NCBI RefSeq assembly: GCF_036711975.1
Contig: NC_091972.1
Coordinates: forward strand, 15,939,001 to 16,003,000
Direction: 5' to 3'
Origin: Onthophagus taurus
Taxonomy: Eukaryota > Arthropoda > Insecta > Coleoptera > Scarabaeidae
Length of the DNA: 64,000 nt
Shown: piece by piece, positions 34,938 to 45,204 of the stretch
How the letters are laid out: each line of letters starts with the position of its first letter
How positions within the stretch are numbered: the stretch's first letter is position 1
The notes under the pieces: generated by a model
Told to the model about the DNA's origin: nothing
What the model saw: the letters and a program-made list of their open reading frames with translations, nothing else
Database searches by the model: none
Made by a program: the position numbers and the translations under genes

Positions 34938-36815
34938 ATGAAGTACTTTTCAACAAACAAGAATTTTTTTCGATTATCATTACTCCTAAGTGTGTTAATA
35001 AATTTTATTTCGTACATTGATAGTGCAAAAATCTTAGTTTTCTTTCCTTTATCTACATACAGTCACGTAAATATGTTTAAAGGGATGGTTAAGCCACTTT
35101 TAAATCGTGGACATGAAATCGATTTTGTTAGTTTTTATCCATTAAACATTAAAGATAAAAGGTAAGAGTGTTTATAACTAACAAATCGTTCCTCCGTCTT
35201 TAACAAAGTTAAAATGATTTGTTTACAGTTTTTTTTTATTTTTAGATATTCTGATATTGATATAAGTAATTGTTTTCCATTATTTAAAAACAACGTAACA
35301 ATTTTAAAAAGCGCAGTTTTTGACTTAGAGTTAATGCAAGAAATGCTTAATACTCTCGGTCACGATATAATGGATGCAGTTTTAAAATCGCCGCAATTAC
35401 GCGAATTAAGAAACACCACGAAAAAATACGATTTAATTTTGCGACATGTTTTGTTAAGCGATCCATTAGAAATGTATTCGCATATTTTCAAAGCGCCCTC
35501 AATTGGAATGATAACAAGCTTTAATTTACCTTGGACTTCCGATTTAGTTGGAATTCCTGATAATCCGGCTTTTATTCCATGCTTCAATAGTCCTTATGGT
35601 GAAAAAATGACATTTATTGAACGTGCACTTAATACTTTTATATATACTTATCAAAAATACCAATATTGGAGTCTTCAAAAGCGTTTCACGGAGTTACTTT
35701 GGAAATATTTTGGACGAAACATACCAAGAGTTGAGGAACTTTTAGGAAAAACTAGTTTAATTTTTTGTAACAGTCATTATACAATACATCAATCTAGATC
35801 TATGCCACCGAATTTTATTGAAATTGGGGGTGTTCATATTCCTGAAGAAAACAATTTTACTCTTCCAAAGGTAAGCAAAACATATATTTAATTGCCTAAA
35901 AAATAGAGGAGTTTTTATGTTTATTTTAATTAGAATCGATTTTATATTTTAGCATTTACAATTAGGTGTAGATTCGTCAAAAGAAGGAATAATTTATTTT
36001 AGTTTCGGTTCGATGGTGAAAAGTACAATTTTCAATAGTAAAATTTTAAGTACCATGTTTGAGGCTTTAGGGAAGCAACCCCACAAAGTATTTTGGAAAG
36101 GTGTAAAGGAAGAAATTCTCGTCGATTTAAAAATTCCCGATAATATTATTTTCGAACCATGGATGCCTCAATTAGATATGTTATGTAAGTTTATTTAAAG
36201 GTTGTGATTTTAAAATTTATTTCCTCTTTTTGTTAGGTAACCCAAACACAAAACTTTTTATATCTCATGGTGGTTTATTTGGTGTGCAAGAAGCTATTTA
36301 TTGTGGTATTCCAATTTTGGGAATACCGTTCCTCGCTGATCAACCTGCAAATATCCAATTTTTAGTCGAAAAGAATGTTGCTAAATTAATTTATGTGGAA
36401 GATATAGCTGAAGGAAATAAGTTTGAAGAATATATTGAAACTTTATTAAAACCACAGTAAGATAATAATGACCAACGTTTCCTTGCTTTAATTTTTAATT
36501 TCTAGATATAAACAAAATGCTGAAAATCTTTCAAAACTTTTCCGAGATCGACCAATGTCACCGTTAAAAACAGCAATTTATTGGATTGAATATGTTATTA
36601 AATACAATGGGGCACCTCATTTAAAATCATCAGTAACAAAACTTCGTTGGTATCAATATTATTTATTGGATGTTATTGGAGCTTTTTTAATAATTTTTGT
36701 GTTTGCTAGTTTCATTTTTTATTTCATTTGTAAACGATTAATTAAGTTAACATTAAAGATAAAATTAATGGGATATATTTGTAATGCTGTAAATAAGAAA
36801 ATTAAATTTGATTAA
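34938..36815 (+). CDS. UDP-glycosyltransferase, tandem gene 4 (mosaic)
   Basis: Exons 34938-35161, 35246-35870, 35953-36184, 36237-36456 and 36506-36815 encode about 536 residues, with the same architecture as the other three. Catalytic His (STYSHVNMF), Asp (VLLSDPLEMY), signature FISHGG..GIPILGIPFLADQ, C-terminal anchor and KIKFD tail (KxKxx) are all present. Exon 1 and most of exon 2 are nearly those of genes 1 and 2 (MKYFSTNKNFF start). From the end of exon 2 (VEELLGK, IPEENN) through intron 2 and exon 3 (HLQLGVDSSKEG, FEPWMPQL) it follows gene 3. I infer a recombinant or converted gene. A polyadenylation signal AATAAA is at 36907-36912. Confidence 0.93.
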
Positions 36816-36912
36816 AAAGTTATATGTATAGCATTGTATAATTTCTAAATAATAGAAATGTAGAGGAAAGAAATGAAAAGAGATGAGAAAATTTTCTACT
36901 CGAAACAATAAA

Positions 36913-37600
36913 AATCATTCGTATAAAATTGATTCAATGATCATAGTGATATTAATTAAAATAGAAAGAATTAAATAAAATTCGTGTAACGATGATATAA
37001 TTATTTATTTATGTTATTTAGTGCTTACTATAGTATTCGACCATATAGTGCAATAGAACATAGAACAATCCAGAAATTACCCTAAATATTATGATCTAAA
37101 AATATAAAAGTAAATTACCGTCAAAGCGCAATTTAGATACTAAATGACATCAATTTCTTTAGGATGAATGATCTTGACTCAAAGTTGTTCTAAAAATCAA
37201 TAAAAAAGGAATACAAAATGGTCAATTGTACAAATAGCGTACTTACAATAATTATTCGTTAAAGAAGATTTAAAAATCAATATGATGTATGTCGGAAAGT
37301 AAAATAAACGGCGATGTTAACATATTAAAAGCATTGAAAAATCACGAACACGAGTACTCTTCACACAAAAAGACGAGATAGACTGGTTTCGATAAAAAAT
37401 TATTGAAGAGAGAAGAAAGGCCATATCTCATTCTAGAAAGCAGAAATATGTTGTATCTATTCTTAAATACTTAAATTCTATTTCCATCTATATCTATAAA
37501 TATGAAACATCTATCAATAGATTAAATGGAAAAATCACTTATTGCATGTATATGATGAAAAACATATAATTATTAACATCCGCTAGGTTGTTCATAAGAC
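36913..37600. other. AT-rich spacer, nothing recognised
   Basis: No supportable coding region, RNA gene or repeat copy was identified between UGT gene 4 and the Penelope-like elements. Confidence 0.5.
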
Positions 37601-37680
37601 AATTAGTGTTGTTATTCTTATATATAAAGTATTCCTCAACTAGATCAAGTTTTTCGATTTCTTTATGTTTTTCAACAGAC

Positions 37681-38610
37681 TCACATTATTAATGTCTGTG
37701 GATGATTATTAAGTTTTAAATGCTTAAAAACAGCTGAAGTACCTCTATTTAGGTGTTCTTTAAATCTACTGTGGATGTTTCTTCCAGTCTGTCTTATATA
37801 GCACATGTTGCAATTTGAACATTCGATCATATATACACCGTTCAATGACGTATTATCAAATTTGTGTTTATTATTTAACAAATGTTTATATATTTTTGAA
37901 TTCGATGAGAAATCTGGGATAATGTCAACTTTACCAAGATTTTTCCTGATTTTTGACTGAATGGAAGGGACGAATGGTAAGGTTATATATTTAACGCTTT
38001 TCTTATAGTGCGGATATATTAGTTTAATGATGTTACATTTATGTACCATGTTATGAATATCCTGTAAGTCTTTGATGTTGTATCCATTATTCAAACGATT
38101 TTTACAATTTTATGGAGTTCTGTAAGATAATTGGAATCATTTAACGGTATTTTTTGTAATCTATTGAAAAGAAAACGAAATAATGCCTGTTTATGTTCAT
38201 TAGAGTTGAATGAATGTTTGGGAATTATTACGTCTGTGGCTGTGTGTTTGCGAAATATATCAATGCTCAAGCTATTATCAGGATCTCTTGAAATCACTAA
38301 TTGTAAGTCTAAAAAGTTCAGTCTACAGTCTGTTTCAATTTCAGAAGTGAACTGCAGGTTATTAATATTATTAAAAATATTATTTAATGCAGAAAGTTTT
38401 GCTGCATTACCTTAAATAATGATAAAGATATCATCTAAATATCTCCCGTAAAATGTGATATCTTTATAAACTTATATTTATCTGAGAAAAGCTTGTTTTC
38501 GAAATGATTGACATAAATATCAACTATTATATCTTTCATCTGGTAATAATTATTATTAAAAATGAAAAAGTTTTGGTTGCATACCATTTTAAGTAATCTA
38601 GAGAAACATA
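37681..38610 (-). pseudogene. Penelope-like element 1, degenerate RT and GIY-YIG end
   Basis: Minus-strand order: an RT fragment with QMKDIIVDIYVNHFENKLF in the place of the conserved G-AMG..P-x-x-ADIY motif, then a palm/thumb piece (DFLDLQLVISRDPDN), then a GIY-YIG endonuclease (GVYMIECSNCNMCYIRQTGR, with RFKEH following). RT plus GIY-YIG in one protein is diagnostic of Penelope-like elements. Frames are broken near 38094 and 38400, and the 5' part is missing next to the insertion of element 2 at 38631. Confidence 0.8.
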
Positions 38611-38694
38611 TTATATTATTAAACTAAGATTAGAACTAAAACTAGAACTAACAGTAGAAACTTTCGGGTTTTGCCGTGCGTCTATTAATAACAG

Positions 38695-38736
38695 GTTTGA
38701 CGTTTCGGATGCCATGTTGCAACCTCCTTCAGAAAC
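38695..38736 (-). ncRNA. Hammerhead-ribozyme-like motif, left flank copy
   Basis: The inverted copy of the motif described at 41178-41219. It has the same core and stems and is read on the minus strand. Confidence 0.5.
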
Positions 38737-39059
38737 TGGTTCGAAGTGACGAGATCAAAAAATCGGTAACTATATATAAGTCGGAAAAACTAATTAATAA
38801 TCAGTTAACGCTAATTACAAACTAATTAATAACTAATTGCGTCGCGTCCGATGTGAGGCGGGAAGAGGTCTTCGTGTTCACCACCATCTTCCATGTTCTG
38901 CTAAGCTCCCAGCCATCCTCTCTGTTGACGTTATTTTTATGTCGGTGAATCTCTATGGCTTCTCTTGTCAGTCTTTGGTAGTATCTGTTGTCCCTAGCCA
39001 GCACCTTTGTTTGTTCGAAGTCTATTCGGTGACTAACAGACTAACAATCCAGACTAACA

Positions 39060-41092
39060 ATGGAGAAGGCTAATCGCGAATTTCAGAAGACCCGTGACAC
39101 ACACATCAAGAAGATTGAATCTCTGGAAAACCGGTCGCAAAAGAAGAAAGGTAATAGTTTACCAGTAGAAACAATCGTCATTAACAGATCGAATGTCCCA
39201 CTAACGAAAGACGAAACCACTGTGCTCGCCAAAGGATTGAACTACGCAATCGCCCCGAAGAAGGTCCCAAAGGAGGAAATCATCTGCGAAGTGGAAGCAG
39301 CTGTTCGAGGGATGCCTGCACTGAAAGCCGAAGAGATCCGACAAGAAGTTGCGAGAGTATTGATGTCAGCAAAACCACCAAAATCCAACTTGACGATTGG
39401 TGAAAAGAAGGCACTCCGATCTATAAAAGAAAAATCAGAAATCGTCGTGTTACCAGCAGACAAGGGGAATGCCACCGTTTTTATGGACAGGAAAGAATAC
39501 GACGACAAAATGATGAACTTACTGGACCCAGCCACCTACAGGAAAATCAAGAGGGACCCCACAGACAAAATCGTTAGAAAAATGAAGGAACTGATAAAAT
39601 CTACAGGAATTCCAGCAGAACAGCAGAAATGTTTGTTTGTGCAGGCGCCGGTACCACCAAGAATCTACAGACTACCGAAGATTCACAAACCAGACTTCCC
39701 CCTCCGCCCTATCGTCAGCCCCATCAACTCCCCAACATACCAGCTGGCTAAACATCTTGCAAAGATTCTGTCCCCCTTCACAGGTAACACGGAATCGTAT
39801 GTCAGGGATTCTACACATTTTGTGGAATCGGTAAAAGGTGTAAAGCTGGATGCTGGGGATATGTTGGTAAGTTTCGATGTGGAATCCCTTTTTACTAGGG
39901 TACCAGTTAAGGATGCTGTAGAGGGTCTTCGCCGAAAACTCATTCCGGAGGGTTTACCAGGATACGTGCCAGATCTGGTGGAGTATTGCTTATCGTCCAC
40001 GTATATCAGCTGGAAAGGAGAATTTTACTAGCAGTTCGAAGGGGCAGCCATGGGATCTCCACTATCGCCAGTTATAGTTAATTTCTACATGGAATTATTC
40101 GAAGAGGACGCTTTGAAGAAGAGCCAGTGGAAACCAAAACTATGGCTCCGATATGTGGATGACACGTTTGTGATATGGCAACATGGTCAAAAACGGCTCC
40201 AAGAGTTCTTGGATCACTTGAACTCTCAACATCCTATGATTAAGTTCACCATGGAAACAGAAACTGCCAAAAAACTACCTTTCCTAGATGTGTTGGTCAC
40301 CAGGACGACAAATGGAGATATAGAACTTGGTGTATACCGAAAGAAGACCCATACCAACAGGTATTTACAGGCATGTTCACATCATCATCCCCAACAGAAG
40401 AGGTCCGTGATCCGTACATTATTTCAGCGAGCAGCGAGACTATGTGAAGGAGAGAACTTGAAGAAGGAGCAACACTTTCTACGAGGCGTGCTGCAGAAGA
40501 ATGGATACACTTCGAGGGACATCAACCAGGCCATCAAGCAGGAAAGCAGAAAGAGGACACGGTAAATACAAAACCACTTGGATTTATCTGTCTTCCCTAT
40601 GTTTCAGGTGTAACGGAACGAATTGCTAGGCACCTCAAGAAGTACGACATCGTAGTGCGGTACGGCACGGTCAGCAAAATTCGGAACACACTCCCGATAG
40701 CCAAGGACAAACTAACTCCATTAAAAGGAGCGGGAGTCTATCGACTATCGTGTAGTTGTGGGAAGGTTTATGTTGGCCAAACTGGACGTAACGTCGAGTG
40801 CCGCATCAAGGAGCATGAGAGGGATGTAAGGCTGAAGAAGATCCAGCAGTCGGCGGTTGCGGAACATTGCCATGCAGAGGGGCACCGAATAGACTTCGAA
40901 CAAACAAAGGTGCTGGCTAGGGACAACAGATACTACCAAAAACTGACAAGAGAAGCCATAGAGATTCACCGACATAAAAATAACGTCAACAGAGAGGATG
41001 GCTGGGAGCTTAGCAGAACATGGAAGATGGTGGTGAACACGAAGACCTCTTCCCGCCTCACACCGGACGCGACGCAATTAGTTATTAATTAG
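39060..41092 (+). pseudogene. Penelope-like RT/GIY-YIG polyprotein, one stop and one frameshift
   Basis: The reading frame opens at 39060. RT motifs in order: VVLPADKGNATVFMD, then IYRLPKIHKPDFPLRPIVS, then LVSFDVESLF (catalytic Asp codon at 39876). A TAG stop (40029-40031) interrupts the line just before EGAAMGSPLSPV. The same frame continues with LRYVDDTFVIW (catalytic Asp pair, 40158-40163) and LPFLDVLVTR. A frameshift between about 40500 and 40565 moves the rest to another frame: LGFICLPYVSGVTERIARHL, then the GIY-YIG nuclease GVYRLSCSCGKVYVGQTGRN with its RIKEH motif, and the C-terminus at 41092. With two lesions only, it is young but dead as read. Assembly error at either site is possible. 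Confidence 0.85.
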
Positions 41093-41177
41093 TTTGTAAT
41101 TAGCGTTAACTGATTATTAATTAGTTTTTCCGACTTATATATAGTTACCGATTTTTTGATCTCGTCACTTCGAACCA

Positions 41178-41219
41178 GTTTCTGAAGAAGGTTGCAACAT
41201 GGCATCCGAAACGTCAAAC
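41178..41219 (+). ncRNA. Hammerhead-ribozyme-like motif in Penelope-like 3' region
   Basis: The order is that of a type I hammerhead: GUUU (stem I), CUGAAGA (core CUGANGA), a stem-loop GGUUGC..GCAUCC with one U-U mismatch (stem II), GAAA (core), a minimal palindromic stem III ACGU, C as the cleavage base, then AAAC pairing with GUUU. Hammerheads with such tiny stem III, active as dimers, are known from Penelope-like elements. A doubtful point is one extra A (41189) between the CUGAAGA core and stem II. Activity is inference. Confidence 0.55.
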
Positions 41220-41589
41220 CTTTTATTAAAAGACGCACGGCAAAACCCGAAAGTTTCTAGTTTTAGTTCTAATCTTAGTTTAATTCACACCGGCCGTGAA
41301 AGCCTTCGTACTTATAATATTATATTATCTTCTTCTAGATCTAATGAAATTTGGTTCTTAAGAAGAAATTTCTCAATAATGGAAATAGGTAAAGACAATT
41401 GGTGAGTTTTAAAATAAAACAACGAATAGTTCTTATAATGAAAGACCAAATAACATAAGATGGGATACAACTTGACTGAAGATTGGAAATGTAAAGGAGA
41501 AATACCGGGCGAAGTTGAGGTAGACTAGGTAGAGGGTGCCACATTATCGACCTACGGATGACGTAGATAATGAATGGTTGTGCATAAGA

Positions 41590-42100
41590 AATTCAATCAT
41601 TGAGATAGGAAGTTAGACAGAAGAAGTGTGAGAAGACTAAGAGAATAGACGAATAACTTCTTAGGACATTTGAACGAAAAGTCCAACAGAAAATATTTGG
41701 AGCTTTACAAAATGAGGATGGCTCCTGGAGGTTACGAAAAAATCACGAATTAATGAAACGAGCAATGAGAAGACAACAAGGAATATTACAGATTGGAGAC
41801 CAGTAGGTTGAAAAGCAAGTGGTAGACCGAGCAAAATAAGTATGGATTATGTGAAGGAAGATTTGAGAAGAGTAGGAGTTAGTAGGAGGAGACGGTTGTG
41901 TGGTGAAAGGCCAGAATGGGGTTATAAAGTCGGAAGAAGAAGAATATCGAGTCCCAAACATGCTTTGACATCCTCTTGCATTTTATTCCCTTATTCTGTA
42001 TTGCCTTAATAAAACCATACTGACTTTCATCAAAAGCCTTGTTTCCCATCAACACCAATAACCTTTCTTGATAGTACTCCACAAAGATGGTATAAATCAT
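41590..42100. pseudogene. Two LINE fragments in opposite orientation
   Basis: On the plus strand, 41590-41960 reads as a LINE C-terminal tail (VKEDLRRVGVSRRR, then a Trp/Arg-rich end). On the minus strand, 42100-41950 reads YQERLLVLMGNKAFDESQYG followed by F, the start of LINE reverse transcriptase (usual form ..LLPxxQxGFR). Both are truncated. Confidence 0.45.
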
Positions 42101-42302
42101 TTTTCGATTTTTATTTACGCTTTTTTATATTCGTCTTAATTCAATTTCTTTTCGTTTAGAGCCTATAATTTTATTTCTTCTCCTGTTCTAAGTGTGAATG
42201 ATTATGCGAGTTAGCAACAATATTGTTTAGTGAGATGTATATTGTAAGAAATTGTAGATAAATTAAGAAATTAATAAAACTATTTTCAAGTTCTATTCAC
42301 AG

Positions 42303-42308
42303 TTTATT
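42303..42308 (-). terminator. Polyadenylation signal of UGT gene 5
   Basis: AATAAA on the minus strand, 57 bp beyond the stop codon of the gene. Confidence 0.55.
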
Positions 42309-42364
42309 AAAGCAAAATGTCGATTAATATAAATAAATTAAACTAGCTCTAATAACTTAAAAAA

Positions 42365-44168
42365 TTATTGTAGTTTGATCTTTCTTCGTTTCTTTCCTAA
42401 AACTAAAACTACTCGACCAATCAACCATTTAAACAAAAACCATAAAATCACAAATAAAACAGCTAAAATTATTAAAGAAAATCCAATAACATCCAATAAA
42501 TAATATTGATACCATTCCAATTTAACAGCATCACTTCTTAAATGTTCCGCTCCATTGTGTCTTATAACATATTCGATCCAATATATGGCAGTGTCCAAAG
42601 CTGATAATGGTCTATCTATAAATTTCTTAGAAATTTCTTCCGCTTTATCTTTAAAATTTTTCCCCAACAATGTATTAACGACTTTCGAAAACGATTTATT
42701 TGTAATTTTATTGAATTCGATCCCCAAAGCGATCCCTTTAGCAACGTTATTATTAATATTAAGGAATTGATCGGCGAAAATCGGAATTCCTAAGACGGGA
42801 ACTCCGCAGTAATTAGCTTCTTGCGTTCCTAACATTCCACCATGACTAATGAACAGCTTGGTATTCGGATGACATAAAATTCCAAGTTGAGGCATCCATT
42901 TTTCAAATTGTACGTTTGACGGAATTTCTAATTCTTTCGGAAATAAATCTTTATCGGCTTTCCATAAAATTTTATAATCCTCGAGCGCTTTAAATGTTTC
43001 GAAAATCGATTTTAAAATGTGTTCCGGTAACGTTTCTGTCATTATCATCGATCCGAAACTTAAATAAATTATTTTTGTGGAATTCAATAATGTTTCGAAA
43101 TGCTAGAAATACAAAAAAAATTATAAATTTTTGTTATAATAAATATTTATGTATTAAGGGCGTAATGAAGGAGTTTGTGGCCCGTGGCGTGACATAACGA
43201 TGCCTTAAAAAAAAATCACCCGACTGGACATAAATTTGATTAATTACCGATGGCAAAGAAAAATCCTTTTCTATATGAATTCCAGCTATTTCAACGAAAT
43301 TCGGGACTAACGGTCTTGATTGTTGAATACTGAAGTGGCTATTAACTAAAACCAAGCTGACATTCTTTGAAATGTCTTTAATCGATGATGAGATTTTATT
43401 TCCAAAGAAATCTTCAGCGATTTTTTCGATGGATTGTTGATGTATGTGATAACTATAACGAATAATTTATTAAATTTGCAACATAAATAATAAAAAATTT
43501 ACCTAAATTTTGTAGTTAACAGCAAAATGCTGTTCCAAAATCGTTGAAAAAAATTCATTTGTGGCTCGAACGACGAAAAATAATTAGGAATATAAGCCGG
43601 ATTATCAGGTAAAGCCATTCTATCACTAACCCAAGGTAAATTAACGCTTGTTGTAATAGCCACTATGGGAACTTTAAAAACATCCCCAAAACCATACATG
43701 CAATCACCCGCTGTTACTTGAGTAATCATTAAATCATAACGTTTTGTTGAATTTAAAAGATCTCTAGCTTGTTGGGAATTTAAAAGTGCCTCGCACATTT
43801 CAACTCCTGCAATTTTATATATAACGTTTATGTTTTCATAAAAATTAGTGTTCTTTAATTCTTCAATTTTAATGTTGTTGGTTTTTATTTCCATTACACC
43901 TTCTAAACTTATATCATTATATCTGAAAATTAAAAAAGTTTTAATTAATTAGAAATTAAAAAAGAAAAAATTACCTTTTGTGCGATTTTTTTAATGGAAA
44001 ATGACTCATAACATCAACTTCATGTCCACGATCTGCCAAGTTTTTTAAAATTGGCTTAAACACAGTAAAATGACTTTTTCCTGGATAAGGTAGAATTGCT
44101 AATATATTGGCATTTTCGATAATTTTGAAATAATTTATTATTAAAAAAGTTATTAAAGCAAACTTCAT
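42365..44168 (-). CDS. UDP-glycosyltransferase gene 5, diverged, four exons
   Basis: Exons 44168-43975, 43922-43503, 43452-43248 and 43102-42365; all GT..AG with matching phases, about 518 residues. The signal peptide ends near ENA (residue 20). Catalytic His is H33 in GKSHFTVF and Asp lies in VTAGDCMYGF. The UDP-sugar signature is FISHGG..E..GVPVLGIPIFADQ. A C-terminal membrane helix is followed by a basic tail ending KIKLQ (KxKxx). Compared with genes 1-4 it has an extra intron inside the equivalent of exon 2, and lacks the two introns that split exons 3/4 and 4/5 there. It runs tail-to-tail with gene 4 and shares most similarity with gene 6. Confidence 0.92.
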
Positions 44169-44216
44169 TGTTACGGTTTCGATTCACAGTTTATATGTTG
44201 AGTTGAGGGAAATTTC

Positions 44217-44224
44217 ATTATATA
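44217..44224 (-). promoter_or_regulatory. TATA box of UGT gene 5
   Basis: TATATAAT on the minus strand, about 49 bp upstream of the ATG, a spacing like that of the other UGT genes. Confidence 0.5.
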
Positions 44225-44229
44225 GTATT

Positions 44230-45204
44230 TCTTTTATTTCTCATCCTTGTCTATTAACATACATATTTACTACGTTATTTCTAGAATTTAATTTAATTTA
44301 TTATAGTTGTAGTGGTACAATAAATTTCAAACGAACTATTGAAAAATATTAAATTTTATAATATGAGGGATAGTAATTTCTTTCTTTGTGCAAGAATTAT
44401 TTAAACATTTTTTCATTGATAAAGTTGATAAAACAAAATGGTAAACACGTGGAGTACGTGGTATTTGTTATTGACACTTTAAAACCAGGAGGTCACGGTA
44501 CAAAGAAAAAACAAGAAATAACTTGATACTGTTTTGAGGTGTACGTTAAGAATTTTTGAATTATAGACATTCGTTTAGAAAATAAAATATTTAAAATTAC
44601 TTTTTAACTTGAGTATATTATCTAGAAATAAGAGAAATAGTTTAAACGTTTCAGAAAACGATTAGGAGAAAAATATGACAAAAAATACAAGCTCTTTATT
44701 ATTGATTAATGAGCGCAGAAAGGAAAAATCTTTATGAAATATAAAATTTTCCCATAAATCATTTTTTTGCGTAGAAAATTAAAATTAGTTTTTAACATAT
44801 CTTTAAAGAAATAATAAATGATTAAAAATTGTTTTGTGAAGAATACACATTATGAATTATTTAGTAATTAATAGACCTATTAAGTGCGACTCAATTCTTT
44901 CGTATATCGAATTTAAATGCGACGATTTAATGATTAAACGATTTAAACTTTTTTCGTTTATCTTCAAATTAAATCGGAAAATATTTAAAATTTTAAATAA
45001 AATAAAATAGTTGGCATTAAGTAATAATTGTTATAATCCTCAAACATTCATTAATAATAATAATATAATTCATTTCTTACTGATTTGGAGAAACCAATTT
45101 TTTCCATTAACCATATTTCTAACAAAGATCAAATTCAATCACCTATGCGAAGTTAGTCCCCAATTTTTCTACCTCCCAATTAAGATAGGATTTTAAAACT
45201 TCTT
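44230..45204. other. AT-rich spacer, nothing recognised
   Basis: No supportable gene or repeat copy between UGT gene 5 and satellite C. Confidence 0.5.

Larger units (their letters stand above)
38631..41281 (+). mobile_element. Penelope-like element 2 with 400 bp inverted flanks
   Basis: A near-complete Penelope-like retroelement. Its 3' end (40883-41281) is repeated in inverted orientation at its 5' side (38631-39031), and the two copies differ at few sites. The left copy even carries the last roughly 60 codons of the endonuclease backwards. Inverted partial flanks of this kind are known for Penelope and are attributed to its target-primed integration. The outermost bases are AAACTAAGATTAG and their complement. 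It sits beside the older element 1, perhaps inserted in its 5' part. High similarity between the flanks suggests a fairly recent insertion. Confidence 0.87.

Noticed and set aside
40562..40607. Possible GT..AG intron between RT and endonuclease parts of the Penelope-like element
   Set aside because: Only 46 bp, and the sequence inside encodes a conserved stretch (GFICLPYVSG) of the polyprotein. A frameshift explains the break better.
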